This document shows positions 47,439-59,264 of a stretch of DNA of 64,000 nucleotides, piece by piece. The notes below the pieces were generated by a model. That model searched no databases, was not told where the DNA came from, and saw nothing but the letters and a program-made list of their open reading frames with translations. The DNA comes from Aselliscus stoliczkanus (lineage: Eukaryota > Chordata > Mammalia > Chiroptera > Hipposideridae): positions 78,281,501-78,345,500 of the forward strand of contig CM066734.1 in NCBI GenBank assembly GCA_033961575.1, read 5' to 3'. The position numbers were made by a program, and so were the translations under genes. The first letter of the stretch is position 1. Every line of letters starts with the position of its first letter.

Positions 47439-48600
47439 GGTATCTATCTGTGTACTTATCTATTATCTATATTGAGAGAGAGAAAAACAGAGATAGACTA
47501 TATCCTACATACAGACCCCATATCTCTCATCTAAAAATCTGAAAACAAAAAGCTTCTGACCAAAAAAAGGTTTTATTACTAAGCTGTTAAGGTTAGTCTG
47601 ACTTGAAATTAATATATATTTATTGCACATATTGTGAATATATACACTCTCCTTTGAAGAAACATGTGTTTGATAGACAGATGCCATCCTAGACCCATAC
47701 ATATCATGGTATGTAACTTCCATATACCTATTATTTTCATTTCTAAATTCTAAAATCATTCTGAATTTCAAATTACATTTATACCTAACATTTTAGGATT
47801 GGGCTTTGTAGTCCCACATATGTATTATTGCATGCACACACATAAAGCTATGTATATTGAATTTCTTTTAAAGGCCAGGGAATGCAGTGAAAATATCTAA
47901 TTGTTTCTTGTGGCTATTCATGACATTTCTTAGCTAAGTAGGAGTAACAATGTAGTTTGAAATAATGTTTACATTTTATAAAGCTTTTAGAATAAAAAAT
48001 ACCCTTACGAGAACTGAAAGCCTTGAATTTTCTTTTTTCACATGAAAAATTATAAATTTTCATAGTTGTTAATGAGATCTCAAATATGAAAAATAAAAAA
48101 CAAGGAAGCAATTTACTACAAAACGTAATTGAAATTTTCCCATTTTATTCTTTTAATTTGTATAAGCATTTAAAAATATTTTCATGTTCTGCATTATTTT
48201 TTAGTTTTTTTTTGTTACTTACTTGTTTTAAACATTATTCTTGGTTTGTCTTTTACTTCTTTAGAAACATGAAATGTTTCTACAGATACATGTTTCTCAA
48301 TAATGGTTTTCTTATATTTTCTTTATTTACTAACATAAAAATACTCATAACACTATTTGAAAAATGTTCTACATCTATTGTAAAATCTATGGTCTCTTAA
48401 AATCCGTTAATACCCCGTTTCAGTTATATGTAGTCATTCAATCACAGACACAGATGACAGAATAAACACAGGCCTGTCTCACCAAGAATCTCTTCTCTTC
48501 CTCAAGCATGGCAGAGAACAGAACTGAACACATAAATTTTCCCGGAAAGATAATTCCCAAAACATAGCTTGCTCATTTTATTCCCCGTCCTACATGTACT
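47439..48600. other. Unassigned AT-rich DNA
   Basis: No gene or repeat recognised with confidence. Confidence 0.55.
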
Positions 48601-48609
48601 TTTCCAATG

Positions 48610-49085
48610 TAAAATTACCTTGTAAGTAAGTTATCCCATGAAGAAGTGGCCATGTATATCATTTCCCCTTGAATTTGAGCATACATGTGACTATAATAGT
48701 ATAAACAAAACAATGCTTTATGGCTGTCAGGTCTACAAGGGAAAAAGTCATGCAGCTTTTACCTGGTTAGCTTTGGATATTCACTCTGGGAAAATCCACA
48801 CACCAATGTACTAGTACTCTGATCAACAGTCCTGCTGAATTTTCTACCAGCAGAAAGTGGCATCTGCCAACCATGTGACAGCCACTATGAACGCCTACTC
48901 AGGTCTTCAGGTGATTGTAGCCCCAGCTAACATCTGACAGAAATAATATGAGACATTCTAAGCGAGAGCTGTCCAGCAGTGATCTGCCCAAATTCCTGAG
49001 TCCCAGAGTCCAAGAAAATAAAAGCATGGTTATTCCTTTATACCACTAAATTGGGATGATGTGGTACTCAGTCATATAGCAATTT
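48610..49085 (+). mobile_element. MLT1 (MaLR) LTR
   Basis: Follows MLT1 order: 'ccatgaagaagtggccatg...ccccttgaatttgagc', then 'ctcaggtcttcaggtgattg', 'tagccccagctaacatctgaca', 'gagacattctaagcgagagctg', 'aaaataaaagcatggtt', and 'ccactaaattgggatgatgt'. AATAAA lies near 49017. MLT1 LTRs come from non-autonomous MaLR elements of early placental age. No internal sequence and no clear TSD. Confidence 0.85.
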
Positions 49086-50770
49086 GGAAAAACATTTTAA
49101 TACTAATGGTATTTGTAATGATACTATTTGTTAATAAGATTTATCAAGCTCTGTAATTCAAGGAAAATCACAAATACATATGATGAAAATATGTGTGTGC
49201 GGTGTGGCAAACCACTTTTATTTTTATTTTTCAAAGTTTTCAGTGTAAAGCATTTTATAAGACTTTTTATTTAAATTGCTAACATATTAAAGTATGTTAT
49301 TACCGCAGTACTGAATTAATCACTGTTCATTAATTTCCTTATTTCATATTTGCAAGAAACATAAATTACGTGTTATTTTACTGATGCAGAAATGGGTATT
49401 TGAGAGGATAAATAGCTTTTCAAGGATAACACACCTGTCAAGTGACAGATCTAACAAATCTTAAAAACCTTTAGTTTTCAAACTATAGTGTATTCAGAAA
49501 AGAATGTAGTCATAATGGCTTGATGTTGCAGAAGATACACTATATTTGATGCTATTCAAAATTACATAGCTCCCCCTTTAGTGCATTCTTTCATTTTCTG
49601 CTCCTACTTTTCATTAGAGTTTTTTAAATTTATATTCTGCAAAGAGTATGCTTACTTTATGTGCTTGGTTATTTTACACAAATGAATGGCTTTTGAATTT
49701 GTGCTGAACAGGTGGCATTAGCCAATCAGTTATGGTTTGTGACATTAAAGAGATCCAGCTGTCAGACAGTGGGAAAATATGAAATTGTTGTCTGAGGTAA
49801 GAATTACTTATTTATCTTTGCTGCATGTTTTGAAACCATGGGTTATTTAAATAATTTGTGTTCTGTGAACCTTGAAAAATGTGGAAATATAGTGGGACTA
49901 ACATAAAAAGGTCCACTTAAAGACTTCCAAAATGAAATTTATATCTCATTTTTAATATATTTTGAATTATATTTGAATATTATTTTCTTAGTATATATAG
50001 TTTTGCAAACAATAAATGCTAGGCGTCTTGGTGGCATGAATGTAACAAGCATTTCAAACTTAGACCTGTTAAATGTGAAAGGACATTAGTTATTATAAAC
50101 ATCCTAAAAGAACACTTTAGTAAGAATAATGCTTCCATTTGCAGATCCATTTGTATTGTTGCAAACCACATCAATATTGTCTTCACTGACTTGTTAAAAA
50201 ATAAACTTCTTAGAAAGCGGGTTGACTACTTTGAAATATGTCATAGTTTGAGTTTTACTTTGGGGTAGTTGTGATTTAATTTTTTTTCATTGTACTTGTT
50301 TTTTACATAGCAAAGCAAAAATTGAAATGCTTTATGCTAAAGGCTTTTGTGAGAAAAACTTATTTTCTAGACCAATAGTAAAATACAAGAGGAAACATAT
50401 TTAATGGGTATTCTAAAAAGATGAATACTTACAATCAACAATTGTTGTACCTTCATTTTCTCTGAGGTTGTATAAAATTCCTAGAGGCTGTTCCACTGAC
50501 AAATCATAGGTGATTTTTAACTTTCATCTACCTATCGTTTCTTTGGTAACAGCTCATTGACTCCTCATTACTGCAAAGGCCACTTTTATGACAAGCTTTT
50601 TCTTCCTGATTTCCATGGTGCTTTTATTCACATGAGAAAGCATTCTGCTATTCCAATGTCATAGTAGAACGAGTGAAAAATCTATATTCCTCTTCTGCTT
50701 CCTATAGATGCATCTACTTCTTTCTTTCTTTTATGGGAACCTTACTTCTTTAGAGTGCTATTAGAAGAAG
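49086..50770. other. Mostly unassigned, repeat-poor DNA
   Basis: Contains an antisense MIR-like trace at about 49330-49470 ('ttttactgatgcagaaatggg...cacctgtcaagtgacagatct') and the CCAAT/donor arrangement at 49715-49801 (separate entry). Otherwise no repeat was recognised. Confidence 0.5.
49715..49801 (+). promoter_or_regulatory. CCAAT box followed by a donor-like site (hypothetical)
   Basis: AGCCAATCAG lies near 49720, an ATG at 49779, and an excellent 5' splice donor match TCTGAG/GTAAGA at 49796/49797. The ATG opens six codons to the donor (MKLLSE). There is no clear TATA box and no downstream exon was found. It is an arrangement that could be a promoter with a short first exon, or chance. 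Confidence 0.15.
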
Positions 50771-50781
50771 AGAGCGGTTTT

Positions 50782-51600
50782 TATTTGCATTTCTCTAATG
50801 ATTAGTGAGGTTGAGCATTTTTTCATGTCTATTGGCCATTTGTATGTCCTCTTTGGAGAAATGTCTATTCAGGTCCTCTGCCCATTTTTTCATTGGGTTG
50901 TTTGTTGTTTGTTGCTGTTGTTGAGTTGTATGAGTTCCTCATATATTTTGGATGTTAGCCACTTATCAAAGGTGTTGTTTGCTTCATGCCAGTTAGAATG
51001 GCTATCATCAACAAGACAAATAATAACAGGTGTTGGAGAGGCTGTGGCAAAAAAGGAACCCTCATAAATTGTTGGTGGGAATGCAGATTGGTGCAGCCAT
51101 TATGAAAGGCAGTGTGGAGGCTCCTCAAAAAATTAAGAATAAAATTACCATATGACCCAGCAATCCCTCTCATGGATACTTACCCAAAAAATCTGAAAAC
51201 ATTTATCCATAAAGATATATGTGCTCCGATGTTTACTGCAGCTTTATTTATGGTTGCCAAGACATGGAAACAGCCAAAGTGTCCTTCGATAGATTGGATA
51301 AAAATGATGTGGTATATATACACAATGGAATAGTATTCTGCCATAAGAAAAGATGAAATAGTGCCATTTGTGACAACATGGGTGGATCTTCAGATTATTA
51401 TGCTAAGTGAAATAAGTCAGACAGAAAAAGTTGAGGACCATATGTCTTCACTGATATGTGGTATATAAAACTAAAAACAACAAAGGAACAAGACAAACAA
51501 ATGAAGAAACAAAAACTCATAGACACAGATAATAGTTTAGTGGTTACCAGTGGATAAATGGGGAGGGGAGTGGTAGATGAGGGTAAAAGGGATCTTTTCA
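50782..51600. mobile_element. 5'-inverted L1 fragment (twin-priming structure)
   Basis: Bases 50782-50981 are antisense L1 ORF2 sequence ('atttctctaatgattagtgagg', 'cctctgcccattttttcattgggttg'). From about 50990 the sense strand begins at 'catgccagttagaatggct' and runs through the ORF2 C-terminal region to a G-rich stretch near 51563 and ends about 51600. In an intact L1 these two segments are adjacent and in the same orientation, with about 25 bp now missing at the junction. That is the classic 5' inversion made by twin priming. The 3'UTR end and poly(A) tail are not evident. Confidence 0.88.
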
Positions 51601-51659
51601 ATTTTTCACTTATTTACTATTACACCTATGATATCAAGAAATAGTCTGTGATGCAAAAG

Positions 51660-53100
51660 AATTCAGTCATTAAAATGTATGTTTCTTATTATTTGTTCTT
51701 TAAAAATGTAGACATCAATCTCCATGTTTAGAAAAGCAAATGTCATAAGCGATGTAATGTAGAGTGAGAATCTGATACTTTTATTAAAAATATGTAAACT
51801 GTGTCAGTAAAATAATTTATATATTAAAAAAAATTTTATAACATCTTCCTGTAAAAATTTAAGTAAAATGTACTCTGAAAAGAAATAGGAGTTATAATAT
51901 GGTTTCATTTGGCAGTGTGGAGCTTATACCATTTAATTTAGATCAGGAGATTTACCACTAGCCTGAGAGATTTTGAAATTGGATTATTCATCAGGTTTAT
52001 TTTCTGCCAAATTGCAAACATTATCTTTTTTTTTCTTCCTGATGATAGTTCCAAAAGAGTATTGACTGTCTTAGCTATTAACTACACAGAAAATTTCCCA
52101 CTCTCTCACTGACTGGAAGATTTTTAAAGAATATGGATTCCTTGGGAAACTAACATTACACACAGGACTTTATAAAATGTCTGTATACATTCTCTGTCTT
52201 TGAGGTATTTCCAGTTTGTCATTTTATCAGCATTTAAGGACTTTGTCCATTTTCCTCACTTATACAGTGCTCTACACCACATTCGTAGGGATGTCTTTGC
52301 AAGAAGTATCAACTTGAAAGAAAGGAGGATTGATATTTACATTTCTAAAAAAGGTTCAAATACTAGCATATCATTACTCTAACCAACTTAATAAAAAATT
52401 TTTTTTTGGAAAGCGTGGTAAAATAAACTTGGGGAGCCCAACTGGACAACAAGCAAAAAAAGAAAGTTGCAGCCAGACTTCTGATGCAAAAATGGTCTGG
52501 TTAGGATATTATAGCTATTGATGTGATTGTTGAACATGGCACTTGCCTAGCACAGAGTCTTAGGCACTCACTGAAGCACCTCCAGAATTCTCACATAAAT
52601 TATACTGTGACCGAGTTATTTTGCCAATACTTATTGTTACAATTATTATTATTTTTAAAATTTGTTTTGACGGGCAAAAAAGAAAATAGGGATAATCCTT
52701 GCTCTCGGTCTTATTCAGAATCTGGAAGGATTTAGAATCACTCAAAAAATGCATAAAAGCAAAATAAGTCATTGTTACACATAGTGCTTCTAGAATTCAG
52801 AGGTTCTTTAAGCAAGTGTAAGAACTTAATATATGAAAATGTGTAGGACATCTGGCCACATATATTTGGCATCTAACATTTAATTCAAAGCACTGTTTTA
52901 TGTGATTAAATGAAATATTGAACCAGTGGATATAGAAAGGGACTATACTAAATTAACTATTTTATTTCCCTTTATTTATGACACTTTATTGCTATGTAAG
53001 AATTTATCTTCATGCAACATTATAAAAGCATTGATTATAGAAGATAATTTACACACATTGATTACAGTATTATAACAGATTCTTAAAACATCTTTAACAA
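51660..53100. other. Unassigned AT-rich DNA
   Basis: No gene or repeat family recognised over 1.4 kb. Confidence 0.55.
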
Positions 53101-53103
53101 AGT

Positions 53104-53345
53104 GTGATGGTTAGCTTTATTTGTCAACCTGACTTGGCTAACCCTCAATTAGTCAAATACTAATCTAGAATTGCTAGAAAGTTATTTTATAGATGTGGTT
53201 AACATGTACAATCAGTGGACTTTAAGTAAAGAAAATCAGATTTGATAATGTCAGTGGATCTCATCCAATTGGTTGAGAGGTCTTAAGAGCAAAACCTGGC
53301 ATTTCTGTGTTTAACTCCAATTGAACCCTAACTGATATAAAAACA
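53104..53345 (+). mobile_element. MLT2-type (ERVL) LTR, internally deleted
   Basis: Starts TGTGATGGTTAGCTTTATTTGTCAACCTGAC, close to the MLT2 start. Continues 'gatgtggttaacatgtacaatcagtggactttaagtaaag' and 'ggatctcatccaattggttgagagg', then jumps to the LTR end 'gaaccctaactgatata'. The C/T-rich middle of MLT2 is missing. Confidence 0.8.
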
Positions 53346-53736
53346 TAATTTATCTTTTGTTTGATGTTTTGTTCTGCTACTTTACTTTACTTTTGTTACC
53401 TATCAAAGTAATACATACTTTGAAAATTTGTTTATAACAAAAATAAAGAATGTCAAATTCTTCAATTCATACTCATTTTTCTCAATGATTTTTTAATGTT
53501 AAATGTCTGTTAGTATATGTTACAGTTGTGCACTTCTGTGAAAGCTATTCTAACTTTTTTGCCTTTTTTTAAGGGTTATAATTAAGCAAGGAGGCTGTTA
53601 GACCTAGGTGGCTCTAATGCATTGACAGGTAAGCAAACAAAACTAAACCAGAGTAAGTTTCTGTAGATGCCTCAAGGTTAAGAAATTGAAACCTAAGAAC
53701 AACTAATCACAAACAGCAAACTTAACTTGCCTTTCT

Positions 53737-53847
53737 TTTTTTTTTTTTTTTAAGGGCAGTGTCACTGGCCCTCACATGTGGGACCCGAACTGGGGTCGCT
53801 GGCTTCCCAAGCCTATGCTTAATCACCGCACCACTCAGCCGTCCCCA
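53737..53847 (-). mobile_element. tRNA-derived SINE, copy I
   Basis: Antisense SINE with a perfect 13-bp TSD aacttgcctttct at 53724-53736 and 53848-53860, poly(T) at its left end. Confidence 0.93.
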
Positions 53848-54128
53848 AACTTGCCTTTCTAAAGTTAGTCAACTAAAGCTATGGATGGGCAATGAAATTA
53901 CTTCCTTTCTTTGCTTCCCTGTTCACTCCTTAAAAATACTTTGCCCCAGCTCCTATTGGCTGAGCGTTTCTACCCACTTTAGGTTTGATGCTGCCCAATT
54001 CAAATTGATGTTTGCTCAAATAAATTTTTCAAAATTCTAATATATGACTTATTTTTTAACACTATTTCCTTTATAGTAATCTCTAATATTTAGAACTATA
54101 GCACCTGGCATAGATAGGTGAACAATAC

Positions 54129-54542
54129 TGTCACGTCCTGCGTGGCAAGGGCAAATGGGACTCGAGAGGGGCGACGCAGATTGAATAAGAACAAGAGACA
54201 GAAGTAAGATAAGAGCAAGACCAAGGGACTCAGCCAAAGAAGACTGAGCCCCGAATCGGGTCAACGCATAGCTTTTATTGAAAATTTTCAAAGAAGTAAA
54301 CTGCAGTAAATCATTAACCGTGTATACGTGTGTGCCTTAGGCTCCTTTTCCATTGACTTGGATAGCCATCTTTCTTTTGTGTCCCAAGGAACTGACCGTC
54401 CTCACCACAAACCTCAATAAGTCATAAGCACCCTTCAGGTGTATAAAGAAACAATGAAAGCAGAAAAACAAGTTTATGCTTCACCAAGCCCACTAAGGCC
54501 AGCCTGCAAGCCCCTCAATGTTGGGGACAATGACACTCAACA
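54129..54542 (-). mobile_element. Solo LTR, 414 bp, 6-bp TSD (class II type)
   Basis: Begins TGTCACGTCC and ends CACTCAACA, flanked by the 6-bp duplication caatac at 54123-54128 and 54543-54548. Sense is minus: the minus strand has CAATAAAAGC (complement of about 54271-54280), a poly(A) signal. CpG-containing and much richer in GC than its surroundings, so probably young. Six-bp duplications are typical of class II (betaretrovirus-like) ERVs. No internal viral genes remain. Confidence 0.85.
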
Positions 54543-54548
54543 CAATAC

Positions 54549-55700
54549 AAATTTTGAATAAAGTAATAAAAACAATTATTGTTCAAAGTTTCATAATACT
54601 ATAACATCCAAGGTTTAATTCTTGAAGAATTATAATTGAAACAATTGAGGTTGAAAAGAAGTTGGTTGATGCTACTTAAATTTTAAATTCATTTTAAAGT
54701 ATACAAGTTAGATTATTCAAATAAAGAAGAATGTTCATATGAATGTAAAAACTCATTGAATCTTTAATATACAGATTATAGTTTGCAGGTGAACACTCAT
54801 TAAGTAACTGCAGTGCATAAAAATAAAGCCTGGAAAACCACAGTCAAGTTGGGTAAATGAGTTTTATTTAGAATACTCAAGATAGAAGGTTGAATTTGAT
54901 TATGAACAATTCTCAGTAATTCACTATTTCTGGTGTATTGCAGTTAACACAGAGTATCCTATGGAAATTTTTTATGCATTGTATCTTCTCTATTTTTGCA
55001 ACATATTTTTATCCATTTATTTAAATTTCTTCCATAATATCAGCAGTACAGCATATTAGGTTTTCCAAAAAAAAGTTTCTTATTTGTTTGTCACTTATTA
55101 TCATTAATGCAGTAAATGTAGCATTTGTAAAAATTTAAAATAATTAGAGAAAACTCAGTATGTTTTTGCTTTGACAAAGAATATACCACATTTATAATCT
55201 TTACCATTTATTTCAGACCCTGAAGGAATTATGTTACTATATATATAATTTAATTTATTTAGATTTTTTCTATAAATATTTTAAAAATATGACTAATAAT
55301 AGGAAAGTAATTGAAATTGTATTTAAGGATATTAAAGTCCCAAGATTAATACAAACTAACTTTTGATACAATGTGGCTATTTAGATGGATATTATCATCA
55401 AAACAGATCATAGCTTTGGCTGTAAATTTCTTTATTTGTTCTCATTGGCAGCTTTCTCTCAGAATCCAATCTCATGGTCATGTGTATGTAAAACTCAGTG
55501 CTGGCAGTCAAGTTTCAGTGTCCTGTGTATCTTTAACTAAAGTTAATATCTGCCAGTGTGTTTAGGAAAGTCCTGATTTATGCTTGTCACCCAAGATTAA
55601 TGATTAGTAGTGCCCAACATTGGTTTCCAAATCTCACAATTTCATCTGTAAGTTTATAAAATATGTTGTCACCCTATCCTGAATCTAATACATATTTTCC
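54549..55700. other. Unassigned AT-rich DNA
   Basis: No gene or repeat family recognised. Confidence 0.55.
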
Positions 55701-55719
55701 TCAGATGCTTTTGTGTGTT

Positions 55720-55755
55720 TGTGTGTATGTGTCTGTGTGTATGCACATATATGTA

Positions 55756-55808
<53 letters not shown>
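55720..55808. repeat. Compound (GT)n-(TA)n microsatellite
   Basis: GT-rich stretch from about 55712, then about 22 TA units at 55764-55808. Confidence 0.95.
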
Positions 55809-55811
<3 letters not shown>

Positions 55812-56217
55812 CACATGGAGAGAGACAGAGACAGAGAGACTGAAAGTGTATATATGAGACAATAATTTAAAGTGGAGTAAATCACTAATAAAACTGAACA
55901 CTTTATTAATATTACTGAATCAGAAATAATATTATTAATATATCACTAAATTATAAATTGAAATACTGAGATCCTCATTATTATGGAATAATCAGGTTGC
56001 TGATGCATACTAATTAAATTATGTCAAAGAATTTGACAAACAAAATTTGACAGTAGTCAATAGTTCTGTTCACTGTTTCAGTAAGGTATCTAGCAAAATT
56101 TAGATATTTGAAATTTGATGTAATATTTTTATTCTATGTTTTTTTGTTTATAAATGAATTTCTGAACCACATGATGCCCAGGTACCATGAAGTATTTTCT
56201 AACAAGAAAAAGAGTTA

Positions 56218-56256
<39 letters not shown>

Positions 56257-56272
56257 ACACACACACACACAC
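56218..56272. repeat. (CA)n microsatellite
   Basis: About 25 CA units with a single CG interruption near 56254. Confidence 0.95.
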
Positions 56273-56689
56273 AGAGTCATAGTATATGTATTTCATTCTC
56301 TTTAGTTATTGTATAAGCTGTTCCTTCAATTCCTTTTCTGTGTCTCATTTATTAGTCTTATTTATTACATTTCTTTTAAAAAAAGAATCATGAATCGTTA
56401 TATGTTTTAATGGGCATTGCTTTAGAAATGTGTGATATTATGCCTTGTGTATTATATATGTGTTTATATCTCCATCTTGGTACATGAGTTTCTGGAATTT
56501 AAACACATGAGTGTTATTCATATTTCTATCCTCTGGCATTTATAAGAATATTCATTAAGAGGAACGCAAAAATGTCTAATATACTAGTAGCTAAATTCAC
56601 AGGGAAACAAGTATTTGATGAAGGAAATTGCATGGACTTTTTTTCTTTAAAGATTCTCTTTGTTCTTTGAGAAATAATTATTTAGGATT

Positions 56690-57300
56690 TTCTAGTGTTG
56701 TCACATGATAGCCTGCCTGCCCCCATGCACCTTTCCATAAAGACAGATCATTACTTATTATGCCTACTTGTATCCCTACTTGGGTTGGTTGGTTAGTCAA
56801 TGACAAATAAGATTCCTCAAGGGAGGAACAACCTAAGACAGTCACAGTCACATGGGAGCCATAGGAGGAATCACGGAGTTGAGGAAAAAGGGCGTAGACC
56901 ACTTGTTTCAAGTTCTGACAGCCTGCATGTGAAATGACCTATATCTGTCCTCCATGCATTGTTATCAGTAAGTTCCAGCAGAGGAAGTTTCTGTCTCTTA
57001 GGAGGTCCATGACAATAACATCATGGGACCTTTGGTAATGACAGCTTGCAGGCATGGGCGATTTGGCCTTGAGCTAAATTCTCTGGTATTTAGACTCACA
57101 GACCGTAGAAATTACATTGATCTTTTCTTATGTGTGAGACAAAAAAAGGAGCAGTCAGGCCCTTTTCAGGTCTCAGTCCATGAGGCTGGAGTCCTCTGGC
57201 ATCAACTGCATTTTGCTCTTACTTGTGTCTCTCTCCTTCTTAACCTTTCCCATCTCTTCTCCACTCCCACTGCTCTGTTGTGCTGGAAGCAACATTCTAA
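56690..57300 (+). mobile_element. LTR-like block, copy 1 of a related pair
   Basis: Shares ordered blocks with 60800-61200: 'tgcacctttcc', 'attatgc', 'ggaggaatcacggag' (there ggaaggaatcatggag), 'ctccatgcatt', and 'gtttctgtctcttaggaggt' (there gtttctgtctccccaggaggt). The other copy ends with an AATAAA signal, so LTR identity is inferred. TSDs and exact ends are not resolved, and the retroviral class is unknown. Confidence 0.5.
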
Positions 57301-58309
57301 TATTCTGTTTATTTTATTTACAGTTGTTTCTAACACTTTTCATTCTTTATTTTTCCTCTGTAAAAACAGGATCAATTTCTATGAAGAATGCTATTATTTT
57401 ATCTTTAAATAGGACTTTGTCTTATTTTTGGATATGTTAAAATTCAATCACACATAAGTATTTTAGCACATCATGTTTTGAATTGTAATGTGAATATTTT
57501 AAAGCCTGCCACAAAGTAACATCTAACATTTGTAATTCAGCTCTTACAGATTTAAGCTCTGTCATTTGCCAGATTTTTTTTATTCCTGCTAATCCTTGCA
57601 GAGTTTAAGCAAAATTAATAGTTCTATAATTCAACCAAATACATAGACTCTAATGAACCAGATTTTATAATCAATATGTTCATGAAAATAAGTAATTCAA
57701 TCAAATTCATATGTAATATGAAAGAAATTGCTTAGAGTAAATCAACTAAATTAAAATGAATTATTTCTACATTTATAGTCTTATTACCTATTTAGACTTA
57801 ATGTTGCTTCTTGGTTATTTCTCATCAAAATGTACAATGTTATTAGTTATGCTCAAGATCATTTATTTTTCCCACTGAATTGGGAAGAAGTTGGAAGAAA
57901 AGGAAATAAAATAAATTTTAAATAACAGAAAAGAATTTTAAATAACAGAAAAGAAAGTCTTCAGATTGGTTGAGAGGGCTAGTTGGTGTTGAGCTGGAAA
58001 AGAGGAAAAGAAACATAAGGGGAAGAAAGACTACTACTACTTTTTTTTTTTTTTAGCCTATGACATAATGATTGAGGATCAGTAAAAGTAACTTAATAAA
58101 ACCAGTGTATTCCATATTCCAGCACTGAGATATAAACATTAAATGCACACTGTGAGTCTCTCAAAGTCAGGGGCAGAGCATTCAGTAATAGTAGCAGTAG
58201 CCTCAATATTAATATAATCCCTGATACTCAGAAACTATTTGTTAGCGAGTGGTCATCTCATTTAATTTCAAACAAAATCTTGTGAAATTGTAGTTGCTAT
58301 ATCTATATT
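57301..58309. other. Unassigned AT-rich DNA
   Basis: No gene recognised. A direct duplication of attttaaataacagaaaaga occurs at about 57914-57955, and an antisense MIR-like trace may lie at 58190-58330. Confidence 0.5.
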
Positions 58310-58860
58310 AAAGATCAACGAAGAAACTGGAATAGACCTAGAGGATATTATGCTAAGTGAAATAAATCAGACAGAGAAAGACAAATGCTCTGTGATTTTA
58401 CTCATATGGAATCAAAAAAATAAAATAAATGAACAAAACAAAAACAAACTCATAGATACAGAGAAAAAAATTGATGGTGCCAACTGCAAGGGGAGTAGAG
58501 AGAAGAGTGAAAAAGGTAAAGGAGTGGGCCAAGTGGCGCGGTGGTTAAGCGCTGGCTTGGGAAACCAGCGGCCCCGGTTCGGGTCCCACATAGGAGGGCC
58601 AATGACACTGCCCTCAAAAAAAAAAAAAAAAGGTAAAGGGGAATAAGAATTACAAACTTTCAGTTTTAAAATCAGTCACATGGATGAAAAGTACAGCATA
58701 GGGAATGTAGTAAATAATATTGTAATAACTATGTACGGTGTCAGTAGATACTAGAGTTAGTGATAACTTTGTAAGGTATATACATGTCTATCACTATTAT
58801 ACACATGAACTAATATCATACTGTATGTCAACTATAATTTAAAAAATACCTTCTTAAAAA
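58310..58860 (+). mobile_element. L1 3'-end fragment, interrupted by a SINE
   Basis: 'gaggatattatgctaagtgaaataaatcagacagagaaagacaaatg' is the ORF2 C-terminal/3'UTR text. After the SINE it resumes with 'agtacagcatagggaatgtagtaa...' and ends '...gtatgtcaactataatttaaaaa' near 58850. It is 5' truncated to the last ~430 bp. Confidence 0.8.
58523..58630 (+). mobile_element. tRNA-derived SINE, copy J (plus strand)
   Basis: Starts GTGGGCCAAGTGGCGCGGTGG, has GGTTCGGGTCCCACATAGGA and a pure A tail. The L1-derived phrase aaaaggtaaagg lies on both sides (58511-58522 and from about 58628), a TSD. Confidence 0.92.
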
Positions 58861-58871
58861 AATAAAAAATA

Positions 58872-59001
58872 GGGCCGGCCGAGTGGCATGGTGGTTAAGC
58901 GCTGGCTTGGGAAGCCAGCGGCCCTGGTTCGGGTCCCACATATGAGGGCCAGTGACACTGCCCTAAAAAAATAAAAATAAAAAATAAATAAATAAATAAA
59001 A
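58872..59001 (+). mobile_element. tRNA-derived SINE, copy K (plus strand)
   Basis: GGGCCGGCCGAGTGGCATGG start, intact B-box region GGTTCGGGTCCC, end CACTGCCCT and an (AAAT)n-type tail. It lies at the A-rich end of the L1 tail, so the TSD is obscured. The A-box has one change (GTGGCATGGTGG). Confidence 0.88.
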
Positions 59002-59091
59002 GAAACTAGAGCTTAAAGGAAAAAAAAAATGTCTATGATGTCCTCAACTGAGAAGCTAAAGAGCCAACTATTTAATTCTAAAAGATTGCAC

Positions 59092-59092
<1 letters not shown>

Positions 59093-59128
<36 letters not shown>
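59093..59128. repeat. (GT)n microsatellite
   Basis: About 18 GT units. Confidence 0.95.
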
Positions 59129-59130
<2 letters not shown>

Positions 59131-59264
59131 TTCCCCACTTCACTGTACTCTTTTCCTGAAGCAGGAGGTCCAGTGTGCTGTTACTGGAGGGCAGGCCCCT
59201 CTTGTGGGGATGTCCGGGCTTGGCTCTCACACTGGGGGTCAAACCCCGTGGAGTCTGGGCTAGA

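Noticed and set aside
55663..55901. Open frames with Ile-Tyr repeats
   Set aside because: Direct translation of the (TA)n microsatellite.
57023..57412. A 129-codon plus-strand open frame
   Set aside because: It starts in an LTR-like block and runs on into unassigned DNA; no domain recognised and an overlapping second frame is equally open.
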